Source: Mariniblastus sp. (GTDB lineage Bacteria; Planctomycetota; Planctomycetia; Pirellulales; Pirellulaceae). Taken from it: a DNA stretch of 64,000 bases. Where the stretch lies: NCBI GenBank assembly GCA_022447555.1, contig JAKVBF010000014.1, forward strand, positions 21,170-85,169. The letters run 5' to 3'. Positions within the stretch are counted from its first letter, which is position 1. Each line of letters starts with the position of its first letter. Positions 36,352 through 43,875 of the stretch are shown piece by piece. Below the pieces are notes generated by a model. The model worked only from the letters and a program-made list of their open reading frames with translations. It had not been told where the DNA came from and ran no database searches. Position numbers and translations under genes: made by a program.

Positions 36352-37014
36352 ATGTTCAGCAATCGCACTAAAACTGTCGGCCGGAACCCATCGCGTTCAA
36401 TCAAAATCCGCAGTTTTCATTTCCACCATTTGGTCATGGTTTCCATGATCGCACTTTTGATCTGCGGATCATTTGGTTGTCGCTGCGTTCAGACGTTCCA
36501 AACAGCTTATGTCGACGGTCCCATCAAGTGTTACCGCGATCGGGTTTGGGCCGAGAGAGCCTACAACGTCCGATTTGGCAAATGCAGTCGAGCTTTCGGG
36601 AAGCATTTCGAACGCGGCTTCATTGAAGGTTACTGCTCCGTTAGCGAAGGTGGCGATGGGTTCGTCCCAGCGATGCCGCCACAAGAATACTGGGGAAGTG
36701 AATATCAGACCGCCGACGGCGCCCAATGTGTCAACACTTGGTTCGAAGGTTACCCCGCCGGGGCTGCTGCGGCTAAGCAAGACAAAGCAGGGAATTACCA
36801 TGAAATTTATATTTCTAAAATGATGGATTCAGCGATCACTCAAATCCAAGAATCACCGGTGAAGAAAAAAGCCATTCGAAACATACCGTCGGATTCATCG
36901 GATACCGAAACCATTCCCAAGATTTCGAACATGAATGCACCCATACCCGTGACCGTCGACCCCCACGTCGACCCATCCTTCAAAGTAAAGTCCGTCGGTT
37001 GGGAAATGAAGTAG
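36352..37014 (+). CDS. lipoprotein of unknown function upstream of the Wza-like gene
   Basis: A 220-residue protein with a long basic N-terminus, a hydrophobic segment (MVSMIALLICGSFG) and a lipobox ending in Cys near residue 43 (GSFGCRC). The mature part has a Cys- and aromatic-rich core (RAYNVRFGKCSRAFGKHFER, FIEGYCSVSEGGDG, QCVNTWFEGYPAGAAAA). I have the impression this is a planctomycete family of unknown role. GGGGG precedes the ATG. The Wza-like gene starts 67 bp downstream in the same direction, so a role in envelope or polysaccharide export is plausible but unproven. Confidence 0.68.
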   Translation: MFSNRTKTVGRNPSRSIKIRSFHFHHLVMVSMIALLICGSFGCRCVQTFQTAYVDGPIKCYRDRVWAERAYNVRFGKCSRAFGKHFERGFIEGYCSVSEGGDGFVPAMPPQEYWGSEYQTADGAQCVNTWFEGYPAGAAAAKQDKAGNYHEIYISKMMDSAITQIQESPVKKKAIRNIPSDSSDTETIPKISNMNAPIPVTVDPHVDPSFKVKSVGWEMK

Positions 37015-37081
37015 CCTGCTTCCTTGATCATCCACCGAAATCAACCAAAACAAATTGCAGCCGCCTCAAGGGGAGTCGAAA

Positions 37082-38428
37082 GTGAAGACTTTTCAGACAC
37101 AGATTTCTGCCAAACTGAACCGTAATCGCTACATGGCAATGCTTTTCGCCATCGCTATCTGTTCTACGTTGAGTGGCTGCACCGCAGTCCTTTCGCCAAT
37201 TGATGCCGTTCCCGTTAACAGAGTGCCACGTCAGTTTTTGGCGGTACCTCAGGCAGACAAGGTCCCGATCGATGTCGCCCGATTAAGGCAGCCAAAACCG
37301 GAATACTACCTCTTAGATGCTGGTGATATTTTGGGCGTATTCATCGAGGGCGTCCTTGGAAATCTGGATGAATCACCTCCCGTCCAATTCCCAACCGCCG
37401 ACAGCGATCTGCCTCCAGCGATTGGATATCCTGTCCCAGTCCGCGAAGACGGCACATTATCGCTACCCCTCGTGGATCCGATACCTGTTCGAGGATTGAC
37501 CATTTCCCAAGCGGAGCAACTAGTCTCTCGAGCCTATCTGGGGGGACCTGACCCACTTCTAAAGGGAGATGGCCGTATCATCGTGACGATCATGAAAGAA
37601 CGGACTTATCGAATCTTTGTGGTACGCCAAGACAATACATTTTTCGGCAATAGCGCTCAATTCTCGAGTCAGCGTTCCCAACGCGCCGTCACCGACCGCT
37701 CCGACCTCAGTAGCCGAGGTTTCGTATTGCAGTTACCTGCCTACAAGAACGACGTCCTGAATGCTCTTTCTACCACAGGCGGTATGCCAGGCGTGAACGC
37801 CAAACCAGAAGTTCGAGTGCTTCGAGGCGACCGAATTGAGATCGCTAATCGCGATGACCAAATCACGGAATTCTATCGCTCCAATAAGCCAGAAGCGTTT
37901 CCCTACGAATTAGTTCCCGACATGCCCAATGACGCGAACACGGTAAGCATCCCGACCCGTCTGAAACCTGGCGAAATTCCTGACTTCCTTCCTGATGATA
38001 TCATTCTGCTCGACGGAGATATCGTCTATGTCGAGTCCAGAGACACCGACGTGTATTATACCGGGGGATTGATGGGCGGCGGAGAATGGTTGTTACCACG
38101 GGACTACGACCTTGACGTATTGGGCGCAGTCGCCATCGCCGGGGTGTCCGTGGGTGTGGGAAATGGAAGTGGCCGAGGTGCAATCGCCAACTCCATCTCG
38201 GTCCCGCCGACCGAGTTGTTAGTTCTCCGAAAATTACCCGCGAATCGACAACTGGCGATACGCATTGACTTAGGCGACGCGCTGAACGACCCCCAACAGA
38301 GACTCTTGGTCAGGAAAGGAGACACACTCTTATTGCGGTACAAGCCGCAGGAGGAGTTGATCAACTTCGGCTTCGCCACCTTCTTCACTTACGGAATCCG
38401 AAGTTTATTCCAATTCCAAAATCGCTAG
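37082..38428 (+). CDS. polysaccharide export outer-membrane protein (Wza/OMA-like)
   Basis: A lipoprotein of about 448 residues of the outer-membrane auxiliary family, forming the exit channel for capsule or exopolysaccharide. The signal peptide ends at the lipobox TLSGC. The Poly_export region starts at YYLLDAGDILGVFIEGVLG and continues with VREDGTLSLPLVDPIPVRG and TISQAEQLVSRAY; SLBB-like regions follow. The GTG at 37082 has GGGGAG six bases upstream, so I prefer it over the in-frame TTG at 37055. No Wzc or glycosyltransferase genes are adjacent; its only neighbour partner is the preceding lipoprotein. A terminator lies about 20 bp after the stop. Confidence 0.9.
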   Translation: MKTFQTQISAKLNRNRYMAMLFAIAICSTLSGCTAVLSPIDAVPVNRVPRQFLAVPQADKVPIDVARLRQPKPEYYLLDAGDILGVFIEGVLGNLDESPPVQFPTADSDLPPAIGYPVPVREDGTLSLPLVDPIPVRGLTISQAEQLVSRAYLGGPDPLLKGDGRIIVTIMKERTYRIFVVRQDNTFFGNSAQFSSQRSQRAVTDRSDLSSRGFVLQLPAYKNDVLNALSTTGGMPGVNAKPEVRVLRGDRIEIANRDDQITEFYRSNKPEAFPYELVPDMPNDANTVSIPTRLKPGEIPDFLPDDIILLDGDIVYVESRDTDVYYTGGLMGGGEWLLPRDYDLDVLGAVAIAGVSVGVGNGSGRGAIANSISVPPTELLVLRKLPANRQLAIRIDLGDALNDPQQRLLVRKGDTLLLRYKPQEELINFGFATFFTYGIRSLFQFQNR

Positions 38429-38446
38429 AGGTTTCAAAACAAAGAA

Positions 38447-38472
38447 AGCCCGGTTGGTTGCCGGGTTTTTTT
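38447..38472 (+). terminator. terminator between the Wza-like gene and leuA
   Basis: A GC-rich 7-bp stem (AGCCCGG paired with CCGGGTT, one G-T pair) with a seven-base loop and a run of seven T residues. It follows the plus-strand gene; the leuA stop lies 44 bp further on, so it may serve both directions weakly. Confidence 0.85.
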
Positions 38473-38515
38473 CACTTAGATAATCCCTCGCCGAGCATGA
38501 TAGCAACACTCGTCA

Positions 38516-39694
38516 TCAAGCCTCGGAATCCGCCGAGGCTAATTGCCGCTCAATGAGATGGGCAATATCCGAATCGTCAATCGCCTTTTTGGAATCTGCC
38601 AGCAATTTAAACTGCTTAAACAGTACGCGAATCTGTTCATCACTCAATTCAAAACCTAATTGTCGAGCCCGATCCGCTAACGCAGCTCGCCCACTGTGCT
38701 TGCCCATCACGAGATCGGTTTTACCGAAACCGACATCTTCGGGTCGCATGATTTCATAAGTGGTGGGCTCTTTTAACATCCCGTCCTGATGAATCCCTGC
38801 TTCATGAGCAAATGCGTTGCGTCCCACAATCGCCTTGTTACGTTGGACATCCAATCCAGTGATCCGTGAAACCAACTGGCTGGTGGGGACCAGCAACCGA
38901 CTGTTGATGCCCGTGTCACAGCTATAAAAATCAGAGCGTGTTCGCATCGCCATGACGACCTCTTCCAACGAGCAGTTCCCGGCACGCTCACCAATCCCAT
39001 TGATCGTGCATTCAATCTGCCCGGCCCCTTGTTCGATACCCGCAAGACTATTGGCCACCGCCAGTCCCAAATCGTTATGACAGTGCAGACTGAGAACCGC
39101 ATCACCTACGTTGGGGACACGATCCATCAACCCCTTGATCACAGCTCCCATATGAGCAGGCGTTGCATAACCGACGGTATCCGGAATATTGACCGTCGTC
39201 GCCCCGGCACCAATGACCGCCTCGACGACACGGCAGAGAAAATCCATCTCGGTACGCGCTGCGTCTTCCGTTGAAAATTCAACGTTGTCACAGTACCCCT
39301 TGGCACGCGCGACCCCCGCCACTGCGTTCTCGATGATCTCCTCGGGAGACATATTTAATTTAAACTCACGATGGATAGCACTGGTCGCGAGGAAGACATG
39401 GACTCGAGGTGACTCGGCCTGTTTCAAAGCATCCCAAGCCCGATCGATATCCTGATCATTACACCGGCATAAACCAGCGATTTCAGCCCCTTTGAAGTTG
39501 TTGGAAATTTCTTGCACCGCTTTGAAATCATCCGGAGAAGCAATGGGAAAACCCGCTTCGATCACGTCAACGCCCAAATCAATCAACGCCTGAGCGATTT
39601 GCATCTTTTCCTCGTGGTTCATACTCGCTCCCGGAGATTGCTCGCCATCTCGCAGGGTGGTATCGAATATCTTGATGATGCGTTTGTCGGACAT
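38516..39694 (-). CDS. leuA: 2-isopropylmalate synthase-like enzyme lacking the regulatory domain
   Basis: A 392-residue DRE-TIM metallolyase-type synthase. The metal site is seen in DTTLRDGEQSPGAS, SLHCHNDLGLAVANS and the HxH context; NGIGERAGNCSLEEVVMAM and AGIHQDGMLK are typical of LeuA. It should condense acetyl-CoA with 2-oxoisovalerate in leucine synthesis. Full-length enzymes are about 510-560 residues with a C-terminal allosteric domain; here the protein stops after the linker subdomain, and the Wza terminator lies immediately beyond, so the domain is absent rather than shifted out of frame. A homocitrate or citramalate role cannot be excluded. The ATG at 39694 gives MSDKRIIKIFD; the upstream in-frame extension is unlikely. 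Confidence 0.85.
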   Translation of the reverse strand: MSDKRIIKIFDTTLRDGEQSPGASMNHEEKMQIAQALIDLGVDVIEAGFPIASPDDFKAVQEISNNFKGAEIAGLCRCNDQDIDRAWDALKQAESPRVHVFLATSAIHREFKLNMSPEEIIENAVAGVARAKGYCDNVEFSTEDAARTEMDFLCRVVEAVIGAGATTVNIPDTVGYATPAHMGAVIKGLMDRVPNVGDAVLSLHCHNDLGLAVANSLAGIEQGAGQIECTINGIGERAGNCSLEEVVMAMRTRSDFYSCDTGINSRLLVPTSQLVSRITGLDVQRNKAIVGRNAFAHEAGIHQDGMLKEPTTYEIMRPEDVGFGKTDLVMGKHSGRAALADRARQLGFELSDEQIRVLFKQFKLLADSKKAIDDSDIAHLIERQLASADSEA

Positions 39695-39921
39695 AACGAA
39701 ACTCAGGAAAGATTGCAAACACTGAATAAAGTTTAATTCTATCGAACAACGGATGCAAAAGAAAAGGTGTTTAAGTAAAACAGCCCGCCAAAGGATACCC
39801 CAACAGCACAAGCACCTAGCAGTAGCCACGGATGGCCGTTACATTTTACCAACCGCGACAAACTGTCCCGCATGAGCGGTCAGTTGTTGACAGCCTAGGC
39901 TTCCCTTAGAAAATCTAAGAT

Positions 39922-39996
39922 GCCCCCTTCGTCTAGCGGCCTAGGACTCCGAATCTACTCGATTCGGCAACAGTGGTTCGAATCCACTAGGGGGTA
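39922..39996 (+). tRNA. tRNA-Glu-like gene with an abnormal anticodon arm
   Basis: The sequence folds into a cloverleaf: acceptor GCCCCCT with AGGGGGT (G-T first pair), D arm GTCT/GGAC, T arm AGTGG-TTCGAAT-CCACT, four-base variable loop CAAC and discriminator A; no CCA is encoded. U11-A24, U13-G22, A46 and lack of base 47 match tRNA-Glu. The anticodon arm (39949-39967) has 19 rather than 17 bases. It can be read as a 5-bp stem with a 9-nt loop, 6 bp with 7 nt (central triplet ACT), or 7 bp with a 5-nt loop (CCGAATC, TACTC, GATTCGG). No reading puts TTC or CTC in normal register. It may not decode codons. Confidence 0.72.
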
Positions 39997-40097
39997 TTCC
40001 GACAGATTCACTACCATCTAATCCGCGCTATTAATGGCGGGATAACAGCCACCTCGCCTTCAACCTCTCGACAGCTTGCCTCGCAATATCGATACTG

Positions 40098-41198
40098 ATG
40101 GCCCTTCGATACATGTCCCTTACTGAGATTGTTGCTATTAATCTTCAACTATCGGCGAGTGAATTTCTGACCGCCTCGGCAAACCAACCGATCGTCGATG
40201 TGCGTGCGCCGATCGAGTACACCGAAGGGCATATCCCGGGTGCCATCAACATCCCCTTACTGGATAATTCCCAGCGGGAGATCGTAGGAAAACTCTATCG
40301 AGAACAAGGGCGGGGCCTCGCCGTACAACGGGGCTTGCAGTTCGTTCGCAAGCGATTGCCAGAAATAAAAAAACAGGTGGAAGAAGTCATTGGCGATGAT
40401 CGGACCGGCGCAGACGAGCTTTTGGTACACTGCTGGCGAGGCGGTATGCGCAGTCAAAGTTTTGCTTGGTTGCTCGAGCAATTTGGCCGTCCCGCCCGTA
40501 TCTTAAAAGGTGGTTACAAAGCCTACCGCCGACATGTGCTCCATGCCTTTCAAAAGCCACTCAAATTAGTCGTCCTGAGCGGATTTACCGGAGCGGGGAA
40601 GACCCATCAATTGAAATGTTTGCGAGAACGGGGAGAGCAGGTCATTGATCTAGAGGGTCTGGCTAATCACCGTGGCTCGGCGTTTGGAGGGATTGGACTG
40701 CCTCCCCAGCCAACCGTCCAACAGTTTCAAAATGAAATGGCCCAGCTCATAGACAGCTTCGACTCTCGTCGGCGAATCTGGTTGGAAGACGAAAGCCAAA
40801 AAATTGGACGCGTCGTGATCGACAATCGCTTTGTCGAACAGATCCGACAAGCTCCGGCAATCTTTATCGATGTCTCACAAACGGTTCGCGCTGAAAATTT
40901 GGCCTTGGAATATGGTCCGCTTTCGGTTGATGCGTTACGATTATCGACACAGAAAATTGGCCGACGCTTTGGCTCCGAGAATGTCGCTAAGGCAATTGCA
41001 GCGCTGGATCGAGGCGACCTTCAAGCGTGTGCCACGATTCTTCTAGAATACTACGACAAGACCTATCGGGTTTCTCAAACACGGCAAAATCGCCCTCAAT
41101 CCTACCACTTGGCAACCGAAAGCCCCTTGGCTACCACGTTCACCGACCAGTTAATCCGGGCGGCCGATGAAACGCTTTGGCTGCACCCAAACTCGTGA
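40098..41198 (+). CDS. mnmH: tRNA 2-selenouridine synthase (MnmH/SelU/YbbB)
   Basis: A 366-residue enzyme that converts 2-thiouridine at position 34 of tRNA-Glu, -Gln and -Lys to geranylated and then selenated uridine using selenophosphate. Residues about 25-140 are a rhodanese domain with the active cysteine in LLVHCWRGGMRSQSF. A P-loop domain follows with VLSGFTGAGKTHQLK at about 157-171 and FGGIGLPPQPTVQQFQN. An ATG at 40113 is an alternative start; neither has a strong ribosome-binding site. It lies about 100 bp after the unusual tRNA gene. No selD gene is in the window. Confidence 0.93.
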   Translation: MALRYMSLTEIVAINLQLSASEFLTASANQPIVDVRAPIEYTEGHIPGAINIPLLDNSQREIVGKLYREQGRGLAVQRGLQFVRKRLPEIKKQVEEVIGDDRTGADELLVHCWRGGMRSQSFAWLLEQFGRPARILKGGYKAYRRHVLHAFQKPLKLVVLSGFTGAGKTHQLKCLRERGEQVIDLEGLANHRGSAFGGIGLPPQPTVQQFQNEMAQLIDSFDSRRRIWLEDESQKIGRVVIDNRFVEQIRQAPAIFIDVSQTVRAENLALEYGPLSVDALRLSTQKIGRRFGSENVAKAIAALDRGDLQACATILLEYYDKTYRVSQTRQNRPQSYHLATESPLATTFTDQLIRAADETLWLHPNS

Positions 41199-41231
41199 AA
41201 GAACGCATTTATCGCCTCGCAGATCCGAGAC

Positions 41232-43589
41232 TTATCGCGTAACGATATCAACTGCGTAGATCACTTCGGCGGGGGTAGAGCTGCTCACATCCCGTTTATT
41301 GATTGCATCCACGACGTCACTTCCTTCGATCACTTGGCCGAAAATAGCATGTCGACCATTCAGGTGCGTCTGTGGGGCCAGCGTGAAGAAAAACTGGCTG
41401 CCATTCGTATCGGTTCCCGCATTGGCCATCGCCAATAGGTCACGGGTATTAAAATCTGTCATGGCGGCCGCCTCATCGTCAAATCGATAGCCGGGTCCCC
41501 CACTCCCTGAACCGGTTGGGTCGCCTCCCTGAGCGATGAACCCGGTGCCCAGACTAATTACCCGATGAAAAGTCACACCATCATAGAATCCATCTTGGGC
41601 AAGGTTCACGAAGTTATTGACCGTAACCGGTGCGAGATCATCATTTAGCAGGACGCGAATGTCCCCGTCGGCTGTTCGGAAAATGGCCTCGTATTCTTTT
41701 GCTGTATCAATCGACATCTCGGGGGCACTGTCATAAACTCGATTCCTCAAACTAGGCGTCACGTTTGACAGTTGTCGATTGCCGGAGAATGGTTCAAAAT
41801 CACTTGGCACTTCACCGTTTCGAGCGACCGTGATTGTGAAATCCTGAACATCGGAAGCTCCCGCATCATCGGTCACAGTCACCGTCACCGTCAGCAGGCC
41901 CTCACGTTCTGGCGACCAAGAAATTTGTCCGGTTGGCGAGATAGAGGGCTGTTCACTTCCACCGGTAATCGGTTCACCGGTCGACGAAATTTGATAAGTC
42001 AATGGATCATTATCTGGATCCGTGGCATTCACCATTAACTGAAATCCCTCACCCAATGTGACCAGGGGATCACCGATAGGCGATAGAGTTGGGGCTTGAT
42101 TGTCATTTTGTAAATTCACTTTAATGACCGTTGCCGTGGACTGGGCTTGCCCTTTATTAATCAGCACCGAAACCGTTCGCTCTCCCAGAGATGCGGCTTC
42201 GGCCGTGTTATCGTACCGCAGCGACTGCAATACCTGTTGGTAAATCGCAACTGTCTCAAGTCCGCTGACCGTCAAGACGCCGGTTGCCATGTCGTAAGAA
42301 GAACTCAGCGCAGAATCACCCACATCCACCGACAAAAACTCGGAATTAACATCCAGCCGTGATGACAGTTGAATCTCCGCTGAACTCAACGTTTCCTGCG
42401 CTTTGTTCTCAACGGTAAGATCCGTCGTGGCGATCAAGGTCGGCCCGTCTCCAATCGAAAACAATGCGTTGGAATCATTGCCATCAGCGACTCCATTGGC
42501 ATCCACGATGATCAACTCACCCGACGTGCTGACCGTGTGCAGGTAAACATTGTCTAGAAGGGGGCCATTGCTGTCGCCGGCGCCGAATTCACCCTCCGCT
42601 GTTTCGCGAAAGATCAACCGCGTTAAATCACTGTCTGCTTCAACCAGAATGCCATAGGTCTGCCACTCATCGGTCCCTTCAAAACTACCCGCCCAACCAT
42701 CGTTCCAACGGACTCGCAAATCATTATTCGCTTGCGGCTGGTCTGAAGCCTTAATGTCAAACGAAACAAAGTAGGTTCGGCCCGCTTCAGTCGCCACATC
42801 TTGATAAACCCGATCCAGACGCTTCATTGCGGAATCGAGGTCTAAACGCCGAGCTCCATCTGATGCATCCGCATCATTCACGATCTGCATGATCCGATCT
42901 TCCAACGTCCCCATCGCTTGCCATCCGGTAACCGTACGCTGGTGGTGATATTCCTGAGAGGTGTTTCCGACCTGCTCGAAACTGCCATTTTGCAGACCAC
43001 CATCCACAGCATGGACAACGCTGACATTGTCCACAAAGGGACCACGACCATCGCCGTTCTGATTGAGATCAGACCCCACTTCTCGAAATTCGAGCCGCGT
43101 CATTCCATCGGCACCCGTAACATTCAGAACGATAGACTGCCATTGCTGAGTCCCTTGAAAGACGCCCATGCTCTCATTGTTCCAAAACACCTCGACATCA
43201 TTGGTCGTAGATTCGGCTAAGGCGTTGACGGGCCGTTCTCGTAGGTCAAATGCAAGAACATAGCTAACATCAGCACGGGTACCAATATCTTGAAATACTT
43301 GATCAAAGTGGGTGCCCGTAGAATCCAAATCCAATACAAACTCATGTTCATTGGCAAGCTTCAGCAGATTCAAACGCTGGCCCGAATCAGAATTCAGCGC
43401 GGACCAACCTGCCACTTCGGAGTTACGGTAAAACTGAGTATCCCCCTCGACCACCGGCGCAAAGCTACCATTGTTAACCAAGTTCACACCACTCGGTAGT
43501 GAAACGGATAACATGTTACGTGACTCAAGAACCGTAAAGTTGAGAAGTGAGCGACCCGGTTTTGGACGATATCGTTTTTTGCCAAGCAT
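41232..43589 (-). CDS. LEPR-XLL-like exported protein with C-terminal cyclophilin domain
   Basis: A protein of about 785 residues. The N-terminus is basic, then FTVLESRNMLSVS resembles the LEPR-XLL export signature of Gram-negative surface proteins. Two related beta-rich domains follow (about 35-190 and 195-355), each with DQVFQDIGT or DRVYQDVAT, a FDLRE/FDIKA strand and TRLEFRE/TRLIFRE, like carbohydrate-binding domains. Next come a cadherin-like region (about 370-500), an Ig-like domain with NQAPTLSPIGDPLVTL, and from about 630 a cyclophilin domain (VTVNNFVNLAQDGFYDGVTF, GTDTNGSQFFFTLAPQTHL, GRHAIFGQVIEG). The ATG at 43616 is an alternative start. Confidence 0.82.
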   Translation of the reverse strand: MLGKKRYRPKPGRSLLNFTVLESRNMLSVSLPSGVNLVNNGSFAPVVEGDTQFYRNSEVAGWSALNSDSGQRLNLLKLANEHEFVLDLDSTGTHFDQVFQDIGTRADVSYVLAFDLRERPVNALAESTTNDVEVFWNNESMGVFQGTQQWQSIVLNVTGADGMTRLEFREVGSDLNQNGDGRGPFVDNVSVVHAVDGGLQNGSFEQVGNTSQEYHHQRTVTGWQAMGTLEDRIMQIVNDADASDGARRLDLDSAMKRLDRVYQDVATEAGRTYFVSFDIKASDQPQANNDLRVRWNDGWAGSFEGTDEWQTYGILVEADSDLTRLIFRETAEGEFGAGDSNGPLLDNVYLHTVSTSGELIIVDANGVADGNDSNALFSIGDGPTLIATTDLTVENKAQETLSSAEIQLSSRLDVNSEFLSVDVGDSALSSSYDMATGVLTVSGLETVAIYQQVLQSLRYDNTAEAASLGERTVSVLINKGQAQSTATVIKVNLQNDNQAPTLSPIGDPLVTLGEGFQLMVNATDPDNDPLTYQISSTGEPITGGSEQPSISPTGQISWSPEREGLLTVTVTVTDDAGASDVQDFTITVARNGEVPSDFEPFSGNRQLSNVTPSLRNRVYDSAPEMSIDTAKEYEAIFRTADGDIRVLLNDDLAPVTVNNFVNLAQDGFYDGVTFHRVISLGTGFIAQGGDPTGSGSGGPGYRFDDEAAAMTDFNTRDLLAMANAGTDTNGSQFFFTLAPQTHLNGRHAIFGQVIEGSDVVDAINKRDVSSSTPAEVIYAVDIVTR

Positions 43590-43875
43590 CTGTGAATTCC
43601 GCAGCAATAAGAACATTGGGAAGGGGGCTTAAGGGTAAGCAGCCTCGACGCTACTATTTTACCTCAAACCATATGTTTTATATTGGCAAATGCAAATTAT
43701 CAGTCCACCCTGGGCCCCTAAAAATAAGATTCCAATTGGGGACCCTTACAAACGGCAGAATAGAATTTGTATCCGTAGTTTTGTGAAAATAAAAACAAAT
43801 GCGGATTGACAATTACTGTTTAGAAGTCAGGCTGTCGCACTGATCTTTACCGATATTTGGCTTTGGGGCGACTCG

